A stretch of 64,000 nt of DNA from Nocardia sp. NBC_00508 (lineage in GTDB: Bacteria > Actinomycetota > Actinomycetes > Mycobacteriales > Mycobacteriaceae): the NCBI RefSeq assembly GCF_036346875.1, contig NZ_CP107852.1, positions 6,820,001 to 6,884,000 of the forward strand, read 5' to 3'. The position numbers and the translations under genes were made by a program. Below, one piece after another: positions 18,319 to 28,113 of this stretch. Position 1 is the first letter of the stretch. Each line of letters begins with the position of its first letter. Under the pieces are notes generated by a model, which saw only the letters and a list, made by a program, of their open reading frames with translations, was not told the DNA's origin and did not search any database.

Positions 18319-18434
18319 TACCCCCACCTGGTCAGCACGATCAATCGGCACTGTCTCGCCCCTGCTTGTTGAGTCGATCCTATTGCGTGGCTGGCGGATT
18401 CGGATTCGGCATCGATCCGCAGAAATGACGACGG

Positions 18435-18791
18435 CTAGAGCACGCCTATGTGGCTGGTGTTTTCCTGCCCGCCCCGTTGTATGACGCGGTGGCCACGATG
18501 GACACCATCACCCGCGTCGGGCCCGCGATCCGTGGCCTGCTCGCCGTGGTCGGCGCCGAGCGCGGCGGCGCGACAAAGGAGGTGCGAAGGTCGATGCGAG
18601 CGAAATTCAGGGTCGCGGACCTTGAGATCGGCTTGCACAGTGGCGGGGAACGCCTCGTTATGCTCCGCCTGCGTTTCGATGAACTTCTCGGCGCGCGCGA
18701 GTGCGACCGTTCTGCGGGACTCCCACCCGGCAGATGCCGAATTCTGCACCGCGCGATCTCCGAGGCCGTCGGCTGCCCGCGTAGTTGCCAT
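18435..18791 (-). CDS. Small ORF of unknown function downstream of the SDR
   Basis: An ATG at 18791 lies 1 nt after the SDR stop and opens a frame of 118 codons. The first 70 residues are amphipathic and helical (VALARAEKFIETQAEHNEAF); after about FRSH the composition becomes Arg/Gly/His-rich and shadow-like, suggesting a frameshift. No domain recognised. The alternative plus-strand frame over 18450-18600 (LYDAVATMDTITRVGPAI) also reads plausibly, so the coding strand of the left part is uncertain. Confidence 0.25.
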   Translation of the reverse strand: MATTRAADGLGDRAVQNSASAGWESRRTVALARAEKFIETQAEHNEAFPATVQADLKVRDPEFRSHRPSHLLCRAAALGADHGEQATDRGPDAGDGVHRGHRVIQRGGQENTSHIGVL

Positions 18792-18792
18792 G

Positions 18793-19574
18793 TCAGTCGT
18801 CTCCGAACCGCTTACCGACCATCGAAATCTGCTGGTCAAGTACGCGCATGCCGGAATCGACGGTGATGATCTGTTCCGTGACCGGCCCGAACTGAGCATC
18901 GGCTGTCATGGCGATGACTTCGCCGATGTCTTCGGGCTCCAGCGGTCGGCCGAGCAACGACCGCTCCGCCAGATAGTCGATGATCTCGGCGGTGTTGACC
19001 AAGGCGCTCGCATCAGTGCGGACCGAACCGGGCGCGACCGTGTTCACCGGGATCCCGAATCGGGCCGCATACCCTGCTGCGTGGCGGCCGAACGTATTGA
19101 GCGCGGACTTCGCCGCGGAGTGTGCGACGCTTCCAGCGGAGAAGTCGGCGTCGATGCTCGAGACGTACACGATCCGGCCGATCGCTGCTCGCGCATGATC
19201 GCCAGAACCTCCTTGGTCAGGAAGAAGGCGCCGGCCAGCTTGCTGGCGAACGCATCCCACGTCAGGGTGTCCAATTGCTCGAACGGCGGATGCACGGTGT
19301 TGGCGTTGCACACCAACACATCCACTCGGCCGTGGTCACGATGGACCTGCTCGACCAGCACAGCGACCCGGTCACCATCGCAGACGCTGGCCTGGGCGAC
19401 TTCCGCGCTGCCACCAGCCGCCTCGATCTGACGCACGACCTCCTTGGCCGCGGCATCGTTGCGCAGGTAGTTGACGATCAGGTGGTATCCGCGCCCTGCG
19501 AGCGCGCGGGCGGCGCCGGCGCCGATTCCACGACTTGCGCCGCTGACGATTGCCACCATTCGTGGTTCGTTCAT
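18793..19574 (-). pseudogene. Short-chain dehydrogenase/reductase, frameshifted
   Basis: The first frame gives the Rossmann start MVAIVSGASRGIGAGAARAL and continues through VDVLVCNANT to LAIMREQR. A 1-nt loss near 19185 shifts the frame, and the second frame continues with GRIVYVSSIDADF, the active-site region, PVNTVAPGSVRTD and the C-terminal ITVDSGM to 18793. In the active-site motif the usual Tyr of YxxxK reads His (HSAAK), a second sign of decay. Start at the ATG with GAGGAAC upstream. It is downstream of the monooxygenase gene on the same strand and was probably co-transcribed with it. Confidence 0.75.
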
Positions 19575-19627
19575 CTGAAGTTCCTCACGTGCTCGGGTAC
19601 TTCCGGGAGGTGACAGTCATGTGGGAG

Positions 19628-20008
19628 TCACAGGGTGTCGCCCGGACGGACATCCAGGTCGGTCCCATACACGACCGGCCTCGCGTGGATGTGCAGGTCC
19701 GGGTCCTCGAGGACTCGCTTGACCGAAGCGCGCCACTCCAGATTCGCCCGGGCCGTGTCGAGCGCGTTCCCCGACTTCCATTCGGCGACGTTGATGAAAC
19801 GAAGCTCGACATCGTCGTCCAAGGAGCGAAACATCCGTGCCCTGATGAAGCCCGCCTGCTGCGCCATGATCCTGGCGTTGTCGTTCCACCGCTCCAGGAA
19901 CGGGCCGGACTCGTCGACCGGAACCTTGAAGATGTTGATCAACGTGGCGGGATGGTCGACGGTGGTGTCGTCGAGGTTGATGCCTTCGAGTTTCAGTTCC
20001 GATGCCAC
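19628..20008 (-). CDS. Antibiotic-biosynthesis-monooxygenase (ABM) family protein
   Basis: About 126 residues with the dimeric alpha-beta barrel pattern of ABM/quinol-monooxygenase-like proteins: LINIFKVPVDESGPFLERW, a middle helix (ARIMAQQAGFIRARMF) and FINVAEWKSGNALDTA. These proteins oxidise aromatic or polyketide-like substrates or degrade heme; the substrate cannot be told. The GTG at 20008 is preceded by GAAGGG; an ATG 18 nt further upstream is the alternative. An SDR (now frameshifted) lies downstream and an AraC-type regulator is divergent at 21117, a common arrangement for a small stress or catabolic module. Confidence 0.7.
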   Translation of the reverse strand: MASELKLEGINLDDTTVDHPATLINIFKVPVDESGPFLERWNDNARIMAQQAGFIRARMFRSLDDDVELRFINVAEWKSGNALDTARANLEWRASVKRVLEDPDLHIHARPVVYGTDLDVRPGDTL

Positions 20009-20026
20009 TGTCTGCCCTTCTTTCAT

Positions 20027-21116
20027 TCGTATTGATATCGGTTAAGCGGAGATTCGGCGTTTGCTCGCACCATCCCTCGGAATGTGGTTGCCAGCCGTCC
20101 GACAACACCCTTCTGACAGTGTGATTTTCGCTTTGATGCCCGCCGCATCCTGTCTCGGTTCTGGCGGTCACCTGCATTCGAAGGGCCGAGCAGATGACGG
20201 TGCGCCGGTCGGTACTCAGCAGGGTCTCGGGAGGGCTGCGTAGGATATTCCGGCTGGAACGAGGACCACCGCAGCCGATCCCATGCCTCTCAGCAGAAGT
20301 ACGGGGAATTCGTCTCCTTCGATCGACAAGACCTTGACGTTGCCAGGACGGGAGATCTCGGTTTTCGAGGAACCGAACGCACACCATGCAACGACAACCA
20401 TTGTCGACGGGGAGTCGAACAGTAGAATAGAATGAATTTTACGTGTCCTCACATCGGCCTCAACATCGCGGCTGGCTGCGGTGCCGACCTCCCGCCGATA
20501 GCTGGTTCACGACGAAGTCGAGGCTGCGCAACTGAGGCCGGCGAGCAAGGCGACCGGCATCAAGCTTTGAGGCGTAGCCAGGTGGCGCGGCCAGGTACGG
20601 CTCGTGCGGCCCGCGATCTCATACAAACGGACATGAACGTGGGCTTGCCGGTTGCGCAACCATCCCCGCAACACGCAGCGCCCCCGATCCGGTGCCACTC
20701 GCTCACATGAACAGTGCGATACAAAACAATACTGACGGGTTCGTATTTAGTTTCGGTTAATACCGGATCCCACGACTGAACTACACGAAATGACCACACA
20801 GCCGATGACGCATCGAGCGCGGCCTTGGCGAATGTGGCATGTGCGCAATGCTGTTCGGGCTTGCAGTCCAGTTCGAGGGCCGCTACCGTGGACGCGGCAG
20901 GAGAGAATCCATTCGGTCGCACATCGGTAGTCGACGTCTTACAATACCCATTCCGAGGTCCCGGCTTTATACGGCGGCAATGCAACCGCATCGAGCGCAG
21001 TCGAGGTCGGCTGGCTGGCGCCGCTTATTAACAACGGGCCGAAGTTTGTTGTGGATTGAGTCGATGACTTACCGCGCGTGCTGATTACAAGCCGAGCACC
21101 AGGGGGGCGGACGCGT
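20027..21116. other. 1.1-kb stretch without a recognisable gene
   Basis: Between the monooxygenase and the AraC-type regulator, short frames on both strands show no recognisable motif and atypical composition, with AT-richer patches near 20400-20440 and 20700-20780. It may hold the divergent promoters of the flanking genes or the remains of a lost gene. Confidence 0.5.
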
Positions 21117-22052
21117 GTGACTACTCGATCTCAGACGGTTAACCCGTCAGACGACACTCAGTCGCTGCGGGTGAACGGCGCACCGCACCCGCAGCTGCGG
21201 TCGATGCTGGTGCGCGACTACGCAGGCTACCCGACAACAACAACGCCGCACGGGAACTTCACGCTGCCAGCGAGTATGGCTACGCAGATGGTCATCAAAC
21301 TGGTTGACTCGTCCCGTCGACCGCCCCAATTTCTCATCGGCTCGCGCAATTCGCATGTCGCGATCGAGGGCGCCTGTACCCCGTCCTACATCGAGCTGTC
21401 GTTGGACCCCCTCGGAGCCTACAGCTTGCTGGATACTCCCGGCATCGAGATGAGTGGAAGATTGGTCGAGCTCGCCGACGTCCTCGGGCGCCGCAGCCGC
21501 GAATTCGCCGACCGGATCCGCGATGAGCCCACATGGCGTAGCAGATTCGAGCTTCTCGATGGGTTCCTACTCGACCGCGCGGCCATCGGCCGCCAGGTGT
21601 CGCCTGAGGTCCGGCGAGCATGGGCCCTGCTAACCGCCACCGGCGGTGCAATTCCGATCCGCCGGATCGTGGAGGACGTGGGCTGGAGCCACAAACACCT
21701 GATCGCCAAGTTCACCCAGCAGGTCGGGGTTCCACCCAAAGCCGCAGCGCGGCTGGTGCGGTTCGAACGGGCTCGGCGACATCTCCTCCAGCATCCGGAA
21801 TCACGATTGCACGAGGTCGCCGCCACCTACGGCTACGCCGACCAGTCCCACTTCAATCGAGACTTCCGCGGGTTCACCGGCGTCACACCAACGGAGTACC
21901 TCGGCATGACCGGCTCGCCGCCGGAATCACCGCCGCCGTCGCTTCATCGGAAACAGCAAGCCGCCCACCGCGTATTTCCAAGCCAGTGTCTTGGCCGACT
22001 CTGCCACCGCACGCGCGTCATACCATGCCTCATCCGGCCGCTGACGCCATAG
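21117..22052 (+). CDS. AraC-family transcriptional regulator
   Basis: 311 residues. The C-terminal ~100 residues contain the two helix-turn-helix units of AraC/XylS proteins: RRIVEDVGWSHKHLIAKFTQ and LHEVAATYGYADQSHFNRDF, followed by RGFTGVTPTEYLGM. The N-terminal half is a beta-rich sensing domain of unknown ligand. The GTG at 21117 has AGGGGGGC upstream; a longer frame from 21078 is possible but less likely. The ~40 residues after the second HTH are unusual (Pro- and Arg-rich) and may be a shifted tail. Divergent to the monooxygenase/SDR pair, which it may control. Confidence 0.85.
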   Translation: MTTRSQTVNPSDDTQSLRVNGAPHPQLRSMLVRDYAGYPTTTTPHGNFTLPASMATQMVIKLVDSSRRPPQFLIGSRNSHVAIEGACTPSYIELSLDPLGAYSLLDTPGIEMSGRLVELADVLGRRSREFADRIRDEPTWRSRFELLDGFLLDRAAIGRQVSPEVRRAWALLTATGGAIPIRRIVEDVGWSHKHLIAKFTQQVGVPPKAAARLVRFERARRHLLQHPESRLHEVAATYGYADQSHFNRDFRGFTGVTPTEYLGMTGSPPESPPPSLHRKQQAAHRVFPSQCLGRLCHRTRVIPCLIRPLTP

Positions 22053-22225
22053 CGAGCATTTCAATGCTGATTGCCCCGATGAACGCAACTACGCCGATGA
22101 GTCCCAAGACGTCGACGCTCCCCTTGCCAACTCGCAGCGTAACGATCCCGGTCACGGCTGCGATCGCGAGTAGCATGAGGCGCCAACGGATCCCGCCCAC
22201 GTAGCGGAATTTGTCATCCAGGTGA
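22030..22225 (-). pseudogene. 3' fragment of a small membrane protein
   Basis: On the minus strand a frame ending at 22030 encodes DDKFRYVGGIRWRLMLLAIA followed by a second hydrophobic helix (VDVLGLIGVVAFIGAISIEM). Two transmembrane segments are evident. The frame runs into the IS3-like terminal repeat near 22219, so the gene is probably 5'-truncated by that element. It is convergent with the AraC gene and overlaps its end. Family not recognised. Confidence 0.4.
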
Positions 22226-23335
22226 GACCGGTCAGGCTACGAATTCTGTGTTGATGTTCTCCTTCGGGGGCTGGTTGATCCAGGGCGGCTTTCGGCAGCC
22301 GGGCGGTGCCGGGGGACGACCGAAGCGGGCGGGGTTCGCGGCGTAGGCCGCGGCGAGCACCTTGCCGCGTTCGGCGCGGATCGCGGTGGCGGTACCGTCG
22401 TGAACTGTTGCGGGAGCGTGTAATCCGATCCCCGAATGTCGGTGGACGGCGTTGTAGTAGGTGAAGAACGCGCGGCAAAACCGCTCGGCCTCTCGAATAG
22501 AGGCGAACCGGTCCGGGAACGCCGGACAGTACTTCAGCGTCTTGAACTGCGCCTCGGAGTACGGTTGTCGTTGGACACCCGAGGCCGCGAGTGCGAGCGG
22601 GTGATATGGAGGTCGATCAACAACTCGGCGACCGGTTTACTGGTCATCGACCCGCCGTTGTCGGCATGGATGTAGTCGGGCACGATCCCGTTGTTGGCCG
22701 CGATCGCGTCTATCTGGAATTGCCTGGGATCCACCAGGATTCACTCGGGCACGAGCTTCCAATGGATCACCTTGCGGGAGAAGATGTCCAACATCTCCAG
22801 AAGGTCGTAGTAGACGCCCTTGAACGGGCCGTGCAGCCGGATGCGTGGCCTGCCGACGGCGTTCGCGCACCTCGCCGGCCGCGCGCAACAGGCGGTACAT
22901 CGTCGAGATCGAGCACAGATACCGTCCCCCATCCAACAGCGTCGCCCACGCCCACGCCCACGCCGGCGACTTGTCGACGAAACGATCCGACCGCAACTCG
23001 GCCAGTACCGTGGCCTGCTCGGCCGCCGACAACGCGGCCGGATGCACCACCGGCCGCCGCGGCCCCTGTTTCGGCGGCCTCGGATTTCGCTGCCGATGCA
23101 GCGTCGCCCGCGACTTGCCGGTCACCGCGCAGGCGGCTCTCACCCCGACCACCGGCTCCAGCTCGGCGGTCGCCGCATCGATCACTTCGCAAGGATCGGT
23201 TCGCGCCGTTGCTGCTCGCCGATCAAGGCCGACCCCGCAGCAGTGCACAACGCGCGTATGCACGCCGGCCACCTCGGCGCGACCCACGACGCCGGCGACG
23301 ACAAGCTGACAGCGAAGGCCTTACCTGTCTCACAA
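22219..23335 (-). mobile_element. Degenerate IS3-family insertion sequence
   Basis: Imperfect inverted repeats bound the element: GGTGAGACCGGTCAGGC at the left and, at 23318-23335, a sequence whose reverse complement reads TTGTGAGACAGGTAAGGC. The content is one broken transposase gene on the minus strand. Confidence 0.65.
22232..23287 (-). pseudogene. IS3-family transposase with several frameshifts and a deletion
   Basis: Pieces in three frames read in order as one IS3 OrfB: VGVRAACAVTGKSRATLHRQ, SISTMYRLLRAAGEVRERRR, then GVYYDLLEMLDIFSRKVIHW, IHADNGGSMTSKPVAELL, and a C-terminus from AFFTYYNAVHRHSGIGLH to EFVA at 22232. The first catalytic Asp segment is deleted and at least three frame changes are needed, so it is inactive. 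A CCCACG run (three tandem copies near 22945) adds repeated Ala-Trp codons, a sign of slippage. Confidence 0.75.
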
Positions 23336-23364
23336 GCCCTTGGATACAAGACATATGAGACAGG
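23324..23364. repeat. Inverted repeat next to the IS3-like end
   Basis: CCTGTCTCA at 23324-23332 and TGAGACAGG at 23356-23364 are perfect complements separated by 23 nt. The first arm overlaps the right terminal repeat of the IS3-like element. The second may be the end of another, lost element or a hairpin by chance. Confidence 0.45.
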
Positions 23365-23595
23365 CTCCTTTCTACGTCGGCGCACACGCGTCGACTACGA
23401 AGGCACATCGTGACCGCGCCCCGCAGATCCGTAGCGCGGTGAAATATCGACTGCCTGATGATGACCGGTCGATCCCTCGTGTACGACGGTGGTGGCCTCC
23501 TACGCTGACAGCCCGTGGCTACGCGACCGAAGAGACGAATGCTTTTGAGGAAAACCCCTGGGTAGCACGCGACACGCTGGATTCTTCGTGCCCTA

Positions 23596-24967
23596 GTGTG
23601 TCGCGCCTGAAATGCGTCCCCTAAGTTGTTAGGCTGTTTTTGTGTCGCATCGTGGGCCTTCTGCTGTTGAGATCGTTGTGTCCGACGCTGAGCGTGTGGA
23701 GCTTGCGCGCATGGCGGAGTCGCCGGATCGGCGTGAGGCGCAACGAGCTCGGATCGTGCTGGCCTGCGCTGAGGGTATGTCGAATGCGGGTGCCGCGCGG
23801 CTTGTCGGTGTCTCGGTGGGGTCGGCGGCGAGATGGCGCGGGCAGTTCGCCGCCGAGGGTCTGGAAGGGCTGGGTGATCGTGATCGTGGTGGGCGGCCGG
23901 TGGCCGAGATCGTGTTGACCGGCGATGAGCGTGAGACGTTGCAGCGGTGGGCGCGTCGAGCGAAGTCGTCGCAGGCGCTCGCGGAGCGTTGCCGGATCGT
24001 ATTGGGTTGTGCGGCAGGTAAATCCAATCAGGATGTGGCAGCCGAGTTGGGTATCACGGCCCAGACTGTGGGTAAGTGGCGGAGGCGTTTCGCGCAGAGA
24101 CGTCTCGAGGGGTTGTCCGACGAGACGCGTCCGGGACGGCCCCCGTCGATCCTGCTGGACAAGGTCGAAGAAGTGGTCACGATGACCCTGGAGCAGAAGC
24201 CGGCAGACGCGACGCATTGGTCGCGGACCTCGATGGCCAAACGAAGCGGCTTGTCGCCGTCGACGATTGGGCGGATCTGGAGCAAGTTCGATCTGAAACC
24301 GCATGTGGCCGACGGCTTCAAACTCTCGACCGATCCGTTGTTCGTGGACAAGGTCGTCGATGTGGTCGGGCTGTATCACAATCCGCCGGAGAAGGCGGTC
24401 GTGTTGTGTGTGGACGAGAAGTCCGGGATCCAGGCACTGGACCGCTCGCAACCGGTGCTGCCGATGATGCCCGGCATGCCCGAGCGATACTCCCACGACT
24501 ACGTCCGCCACGGCGTGACCAGCCTGTTCGCGGCGTTCGACATCGCCGACGGAGCCGTGATCTCCAAGCTGTACTCCCGCCGCCGCGCGGCCGAGTTCAA
24601 GAAATTCCTCATCGCGATCGACAAGGCCGTGCCCGCGGAACTGGACGTACACCTGGTCTGCGACAACTTGTCTACCCACAAGACACCGACGATCAACGCC
24701 TGGCTGGCCAAACATCCACGCTTCCATATGCATTTCACCCCGACCGGCTCCTCATGGCTCAACCAGGTCGAGCGCTGGTTCGGGTTCCTTACCGACCAAC
24801 TTCTGCGCCGCGGAGTCCACAAAAGCGTTGCGGCACTGGACAAAGACATCACAGCCTGGATCGAGCAATGGAATGCCGACCCGAAACCATTCGTCTGGCG
24901 CAAAACCGCGGAAGAGATCCTCGAATCACTCGCTAAATATCTTCAACGAATTTCAGGCGCAGGACAC
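23596..24967 (+). mobile_element. IS630-family insertion sequence
   Basis: Inverted ends (GTGTGTCGCGCCTGAAAT at the left; the right end read inward is GTGTCCTGCGCCTGAAAT) enclose one transposase gene. TA dinucleotides at 23594-23595 and 24968-24969 are the expected IS630/Tc1-type target duplication. The element looks complete and may be active. Confidence 0.85.
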
Positions 24968-24970
24968 TAG
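23642..24970 (+). CDS. IS630-family transposase
   Basis: 442 residues. Two successive homeodomain-like helix-turn-helix units at the N-terminus ([20 protein letters not shown] and [20 protein letters not shown]) bind the ends. The DDE core shows [29 protein letters not shown] and, with the Glu, [12 protein letters not shown]. It inserts at TA. The start at the first in-frame GTG after the left end is consistent with the family length. The TAG stop reuses the TA of the target duplication. Intact. Confidence 0.9.
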   Translation: MSHRGPSAVEIVVSDAERVELARMAESPDRREAQRARIVLACAEGMSNAGAARLVGVSVGSAARWRGQFAAEGLEGLGDRDRGGRPVAEIVLTGDERETLQRWARRAKSSQALAERCRIVLGCAAGKSNQDVAAELGITAQTVGKWRRRFAQRRLEGLSDETRPGRPPSILLDKVEEVVTMTLEQKPADATHWSRTSMAKRSGLSPSTIGRIWSKFDLKPHVADGFKLSTDPLFVDKVVDVVGLYHNPPEKAVVLCVDEKSGIQALDRSQPVLPMMPGMPERYSHDYVRHGVTSLFAAFDIADGAVISKLYSRRRAAEFKKFLIAIDKAVPAELDVHLVCDNLSTHKTPTINAWLAKHPRFHMHFTPTGSSWLNQVERWFGFLTDQLLRRGVHKSVAALDKDITAWIEQWNADPKPFVWRKTAEEILESLAKYLQRISGAGH

Positions 24971-26551
24971 CTTGAGTTTTAACCTCTGAGCTGGTGTTTT
25001 TATCCTTTGCGGCGGGGTCGTGGCCCGGCGGGTTTGGATGGTTTCTGGTTACCGGTGGTCTTGATGTGCACGTCGTAGCGGGGTGTCGGACGCTGGTTGC
25101 GGTGGCCGGCTGGTCGCCCGGGTACGGGACGGGAGGGTTTCGGTGCACTGGCGGGACAGGCTGCTTTCCGGCGGAGGTGCCGAAAGCATCGACGGACACG
25201 TGCTGGTGTAAGTCGTTGTGGGGCTGCGGGTTTCTCCCAGGGCCGCCGGATATCGGCGGTGAGTTCCCGTGCAAGGCGCAGCTGGGTGTAGGCGGCCAGA
25301 AGCAGCCAGGTCCATCTGTCCGCGGCGGCGGGGTCGCGGAGTTTGGGGACGTTCCAGCCGAGGGTTTGTTTGAGCATGCGGAAGGTGTGCTCGATATCGA
25401 ACCGCCGCAGAAATGCCTGCCACAGCACATCGACCTCGGCGGCATCCAGATCGATGACCGAATGCCACAACCACACCGGCTTGGGGGTGGCGCCGCTGGG
25501 GAGCCCGTCGACGGCGAGGCGGATCACAGTGCCTTCGAGCACCGGCAGCTTCCCGGCCTGGACAGTCCAGGATGATCGGTGAGTAAGCCTGGGGTGCAAG
25601 CGATTCCATGACCGTGCTGTGGCTGGTCCGTAGAGGCGGGTGTCGGTCGTGACGGCGGTATCGGGCTCACCCCAGGTCGCGGGATCGCCGAAGACGAACT
25701 CGCCGCCATGTCTGGGTGGGCGGCCGGTCGTCCCGGGCTGCCATGCGGGTACGCGGCGGCGCAGGACCCGGTCCGACCGCATCCGGCCCAGCACGGCCAC
25801 GGGCAGATCTGCCAGCAGGAACGCCAGCCGGGGTGCGTCGTAGCCGGCGTCGGCGACGATCCAGATCTCCGGATCACCCGGTTGCCAGTGCCCGGCCTCG
25901 ATCAGATTGCCGATCACGGTGCGCAACTGGTCCGCGGTGACCGTGGCGGCGTCGTCACCGGGTGCCAGCCGCACCGCATCCAGTGGCGCGGTCCAGGAAC
26001 TACGCCCCGATTCCAGGGCACAGACCACCGAGTACGGCCAGCCGAGAACCATCTGATGGGTGTTCTTGGCGCGCCCGTAGGTGTGACACAGGATTCGCTG
26101 CGGGCAGGTATGCGCTTCCGGCCGCAGCCAGGAGGTGATGTCCACCGCCAGCACCAGTCGGCCGTCCGCGGCAGCGGCACCGAGACCAGTGCCCGCCGCA
26201 ACCGTGCGATGTCGATCCGACCCCGCTCCAGCGCCGCATGCACACTGCCGTATCCCCGGCGATGCTCGCCGACCAGCGATAGCTCCGGCAGCGACCGCAC
26301 CGGCCCCTCCGCACACAACACCGCATCCACCAGATCGAACACTGCGTCCGCCCGCCGGGGCAGGCACCGATACAACTCCTGCCGGAACGCCGACAGCTCC
26401 CCGACCGCACCGGCGCATCCGGTGTCGTGCGCACTGTTCACCGAAGCCCTTGGTTATCGAAAGTCTTCTGTCGCAAGAAGACATGATCAACCAGGGCTTC
26501 ACCCATGATCACCCGGGTGCTAAAAACCCAGCTCAGAGGTTAAGATTCAAG
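24971..26551 (-). mobile_element. IS701-family insertion sequence
   Basis: Inverted ends of about 30 bp (left begins CTTGAGTTTTAACCTCTGAG; right, read inward, CTTGAATCTTAACCTCTGAG) are flanked by CTAG at 24967-24970 and 26552-26555, the 4-bp target duplication expected for IS701. The left CTAG is the junction made by the neighbouring IS630 right end, so this element arrived after it. Confidence 0.85.
25000..26441 (-). pseudogene. IS701-like transposase, frameshifted near the N-terminus
   Basis: The N-terminal part (MNSAHDTGCAGAVGELSAF to ALVSVPLPR) is in one frame. A shift near 26168 moves to the frame that carries the catalytic core: GRLVLAVDITSWLRP (first Asp), IWIVADAGYDAPRLAFLL (second Asp) and DIEHTFRMLKQTLGWNVPK (Glu). 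The C-terminus is basic. The shift lies just before the first catalytic Asp, so no complete protein is made unless the frame change is bypassed. Degraded copies of the same family occur at about 38.97 kb and 47.84 kb. Confidence 0.8.
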
Positions 26552-26555
26552 CTAG

Positions 26556-26838
26556 GGCGGTGAAGGGCCCGGTCGGGTCGTCGACCTGTCCATGCGGCGT
26601 CCACCGCTTGTGCGACGTCGGTGCGGACGGTCCATTTCCGTTGACCGCCGATGCCGGTGCTTTCGTCGACGAGTGCTCCTGGCCGCACGTCGTCGTGGGG
26701 TAGGTAGTAAGTGGGCAGCGCGTCGCGACCATATTGGACCGGCAACTGCGCTCGGCTGCTGTCGGCCACCAAGACACCGCCGAGCCGGACGCGGATCCTG
26801 CGCGGTGTCGGCCCGACGAAGGCTCCAGCAACGGGCAT
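26556..26838 (-). pseudogene. DUF427-domain protein, truncated by insertion sequences
   Basis: Starts MPVAGAFVGPTPRRIRVRLG and continues with the DUF427 pattern GVLVADSSRAQLPVQYG, LPTYYLPHDDVRPGAL and KWTVRTDVAQAVDAAW. Normally a YPDPTGPFTALAGY-like block follows. Here it is found only in another frame (DDPTGPFTALA), and the sequence then meets the CTAG/IS701 boundary. The gene is thus both frameshifted and cut. The DNA left of the IS630 copy does not continue the gene recognisably. The function of DUF427 proteins is not established. Confidence 0.7.
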
Positions 26839-26930
26839 AGCACCGCCGCTAGTCTTCCCTTCCTCAAAGACTGGAAACTGGTTGTCTTTCCTGCGCTTGC
26901 GATGAGGACGGTTCCGCGCCTCGGCGCCGG

Positions 26931-27986
26931 TCATTGCTGGTATAGGCCGGTGGCTATGGTCGTCCAGGAGCGTTGCAGTTCGTCGGCCCAGTATGGCCAT
27001 GAGTGGGTTCCGGTGGGCCGGAAGTTGACGGTGGCCGGGATGTGCAGTTCGGTGAGCCGCTCGGCGAAGCGGTGCGTGCAGGAGTTGGCGGCGGCTTCGA
27101 GCGGCCCGCCCTCGACGACGATGGGGACAAGATCGGGGTTGCCGGGTACATCATGTTCGCCGGGTATGCCGCTGCCTACGGACAGGTAGATCGCGGTCCC
27201 GCGTAACGCTTCGGCGTGCACGGTGGGGTCGTGCTCGCGCCACTCGTGCGGTGGACCGAACATGTTGTCGGCGTCGCCGCCGCCGTGAAGCACCACCGTT
27301 CGAACCCCGAGTTGCTCGAGATCGCTGCTGGGACCGTAGCAGCCACTGTGGGCCGCCACAGCCGTGTACAAACCGGGGTTCCTGCTGGCCAGCATCGCTG
27401 CGGCTTCGGCGCCCATCGACACGCCCTCAACGGCGTTGCGGCCGTCGCCGTCGAATGAGTCATCGATCAGTGGGGGCAGTTCGCGGGTGAGGAAGGTTTC
27501 CCATCGGTTGGTGCCTAATACGGGGTCGGTTCGCTGCCAGTCGGCGTAGTAGCTCGCGGGACCGCCGGTGGGGAGCACGACCGTGACGTTCTTGTCGGCG
27601 AAGAATTCCCTTGCGCCGCCGCGGACGAGCCAGTCGCTGGCACCGTCCCGTGCGCCGAAGCCGTCGAGCAGGTAGACAGTCGGTCGCGGCCGGCTGCGGT
27701 CCTCAGGTAGCAGCACCTGGACCTGCGTCACACGGCCCATCGCGGGCGATCCCACGAACACACGCAACCAACGCTCGGTGATCGGCTCGACACGATCGAT
27801 CACTGCCGTATGCGCCGCCGACGGTACCGCGGTGCCGACAGGCTGGTACTGCGATGCGAACGGTGGTGCCGCATCGGCTGCGGCACGTAGCGCGAGCACC
27901 GCATGCAGCAATAGGACGACAGCGAGGCCGGCTGCGCGATCCCTACTGCGGGGCCACGACCGCACCGGGGAAGGAAGTCCAGTCAC
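26931..27986 (-). CDS. Antigen-85-type mycolyltransferase/esterase
   Basis: 351 residues. A signal sequence is visible (LAVVLLLHAVLALRAAADA), so the protein is secreted. The alpha/beta-hydrolase fold has the nucleophile elbow GVSMGAEA, an oxyanion segment (TVYLLDGFGARDGASDW) and the catalytic His in GTHSWPYW, all as in Ag85/FbpA-type proteins. These transfer mycolic acids between trehalose monomycolates or to arabinogalactan in the outer envelope. The presence of this gene implies a mycolate-bearing host. The GTG start is preceded by AGGAG. The sequence is complete. Confidence 0.88.
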   Translation of the reverse strand: MTGLPSPVRSWPRSRDRAAGLAVVLLLHAVLALRAAADAAPPFASQYQPVGTAVPSAAHTAVIDRVEPITERWLRVFVGSPAMGRVTQVQVLLPEDRSRPRPTVYLLDGFGARDGASDWLVRGGAREFFADKNVTVVLPTGGPASYYADWQRTDPVLGTNRWETFLTRELPPLIDDSFDGDGRNAVEGVSMGAEAAAMLASRNPGLYTAVAAHSGCYGPSSDLEQLGVRTVVLHGGGDADNMFGPPHEWREHDPTVHAEALRGTAIYLSVGSGIPGEHDVPGNPDLVPIVVEGGPLEAAANSCTHRFAERLTELHIPATVNFRPTGTHSWPYWADELQRSWTTIATGLYQQ

Positions 27987-28113
27987 ACGCGGTTCTCCTG
28001 GTCTGGAGTCGATACGGCCTCGATTCTCGCCTGTCCCCAGTTCTGGGGGCTCGAGTGGAACTCGGGCGGTACGCTGCTCGTCATTCTGGTTCCCCGATCT
28101 AGGGCAAGGAACG

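Noticed and set aside
18450-18600. Plus-strand frame reading like a structured protein (LYDAVATMDTITRVGPAI)
   Set aside because: Too short and without identified family; kept only as a caution in the entry for the minus-strand ORF.
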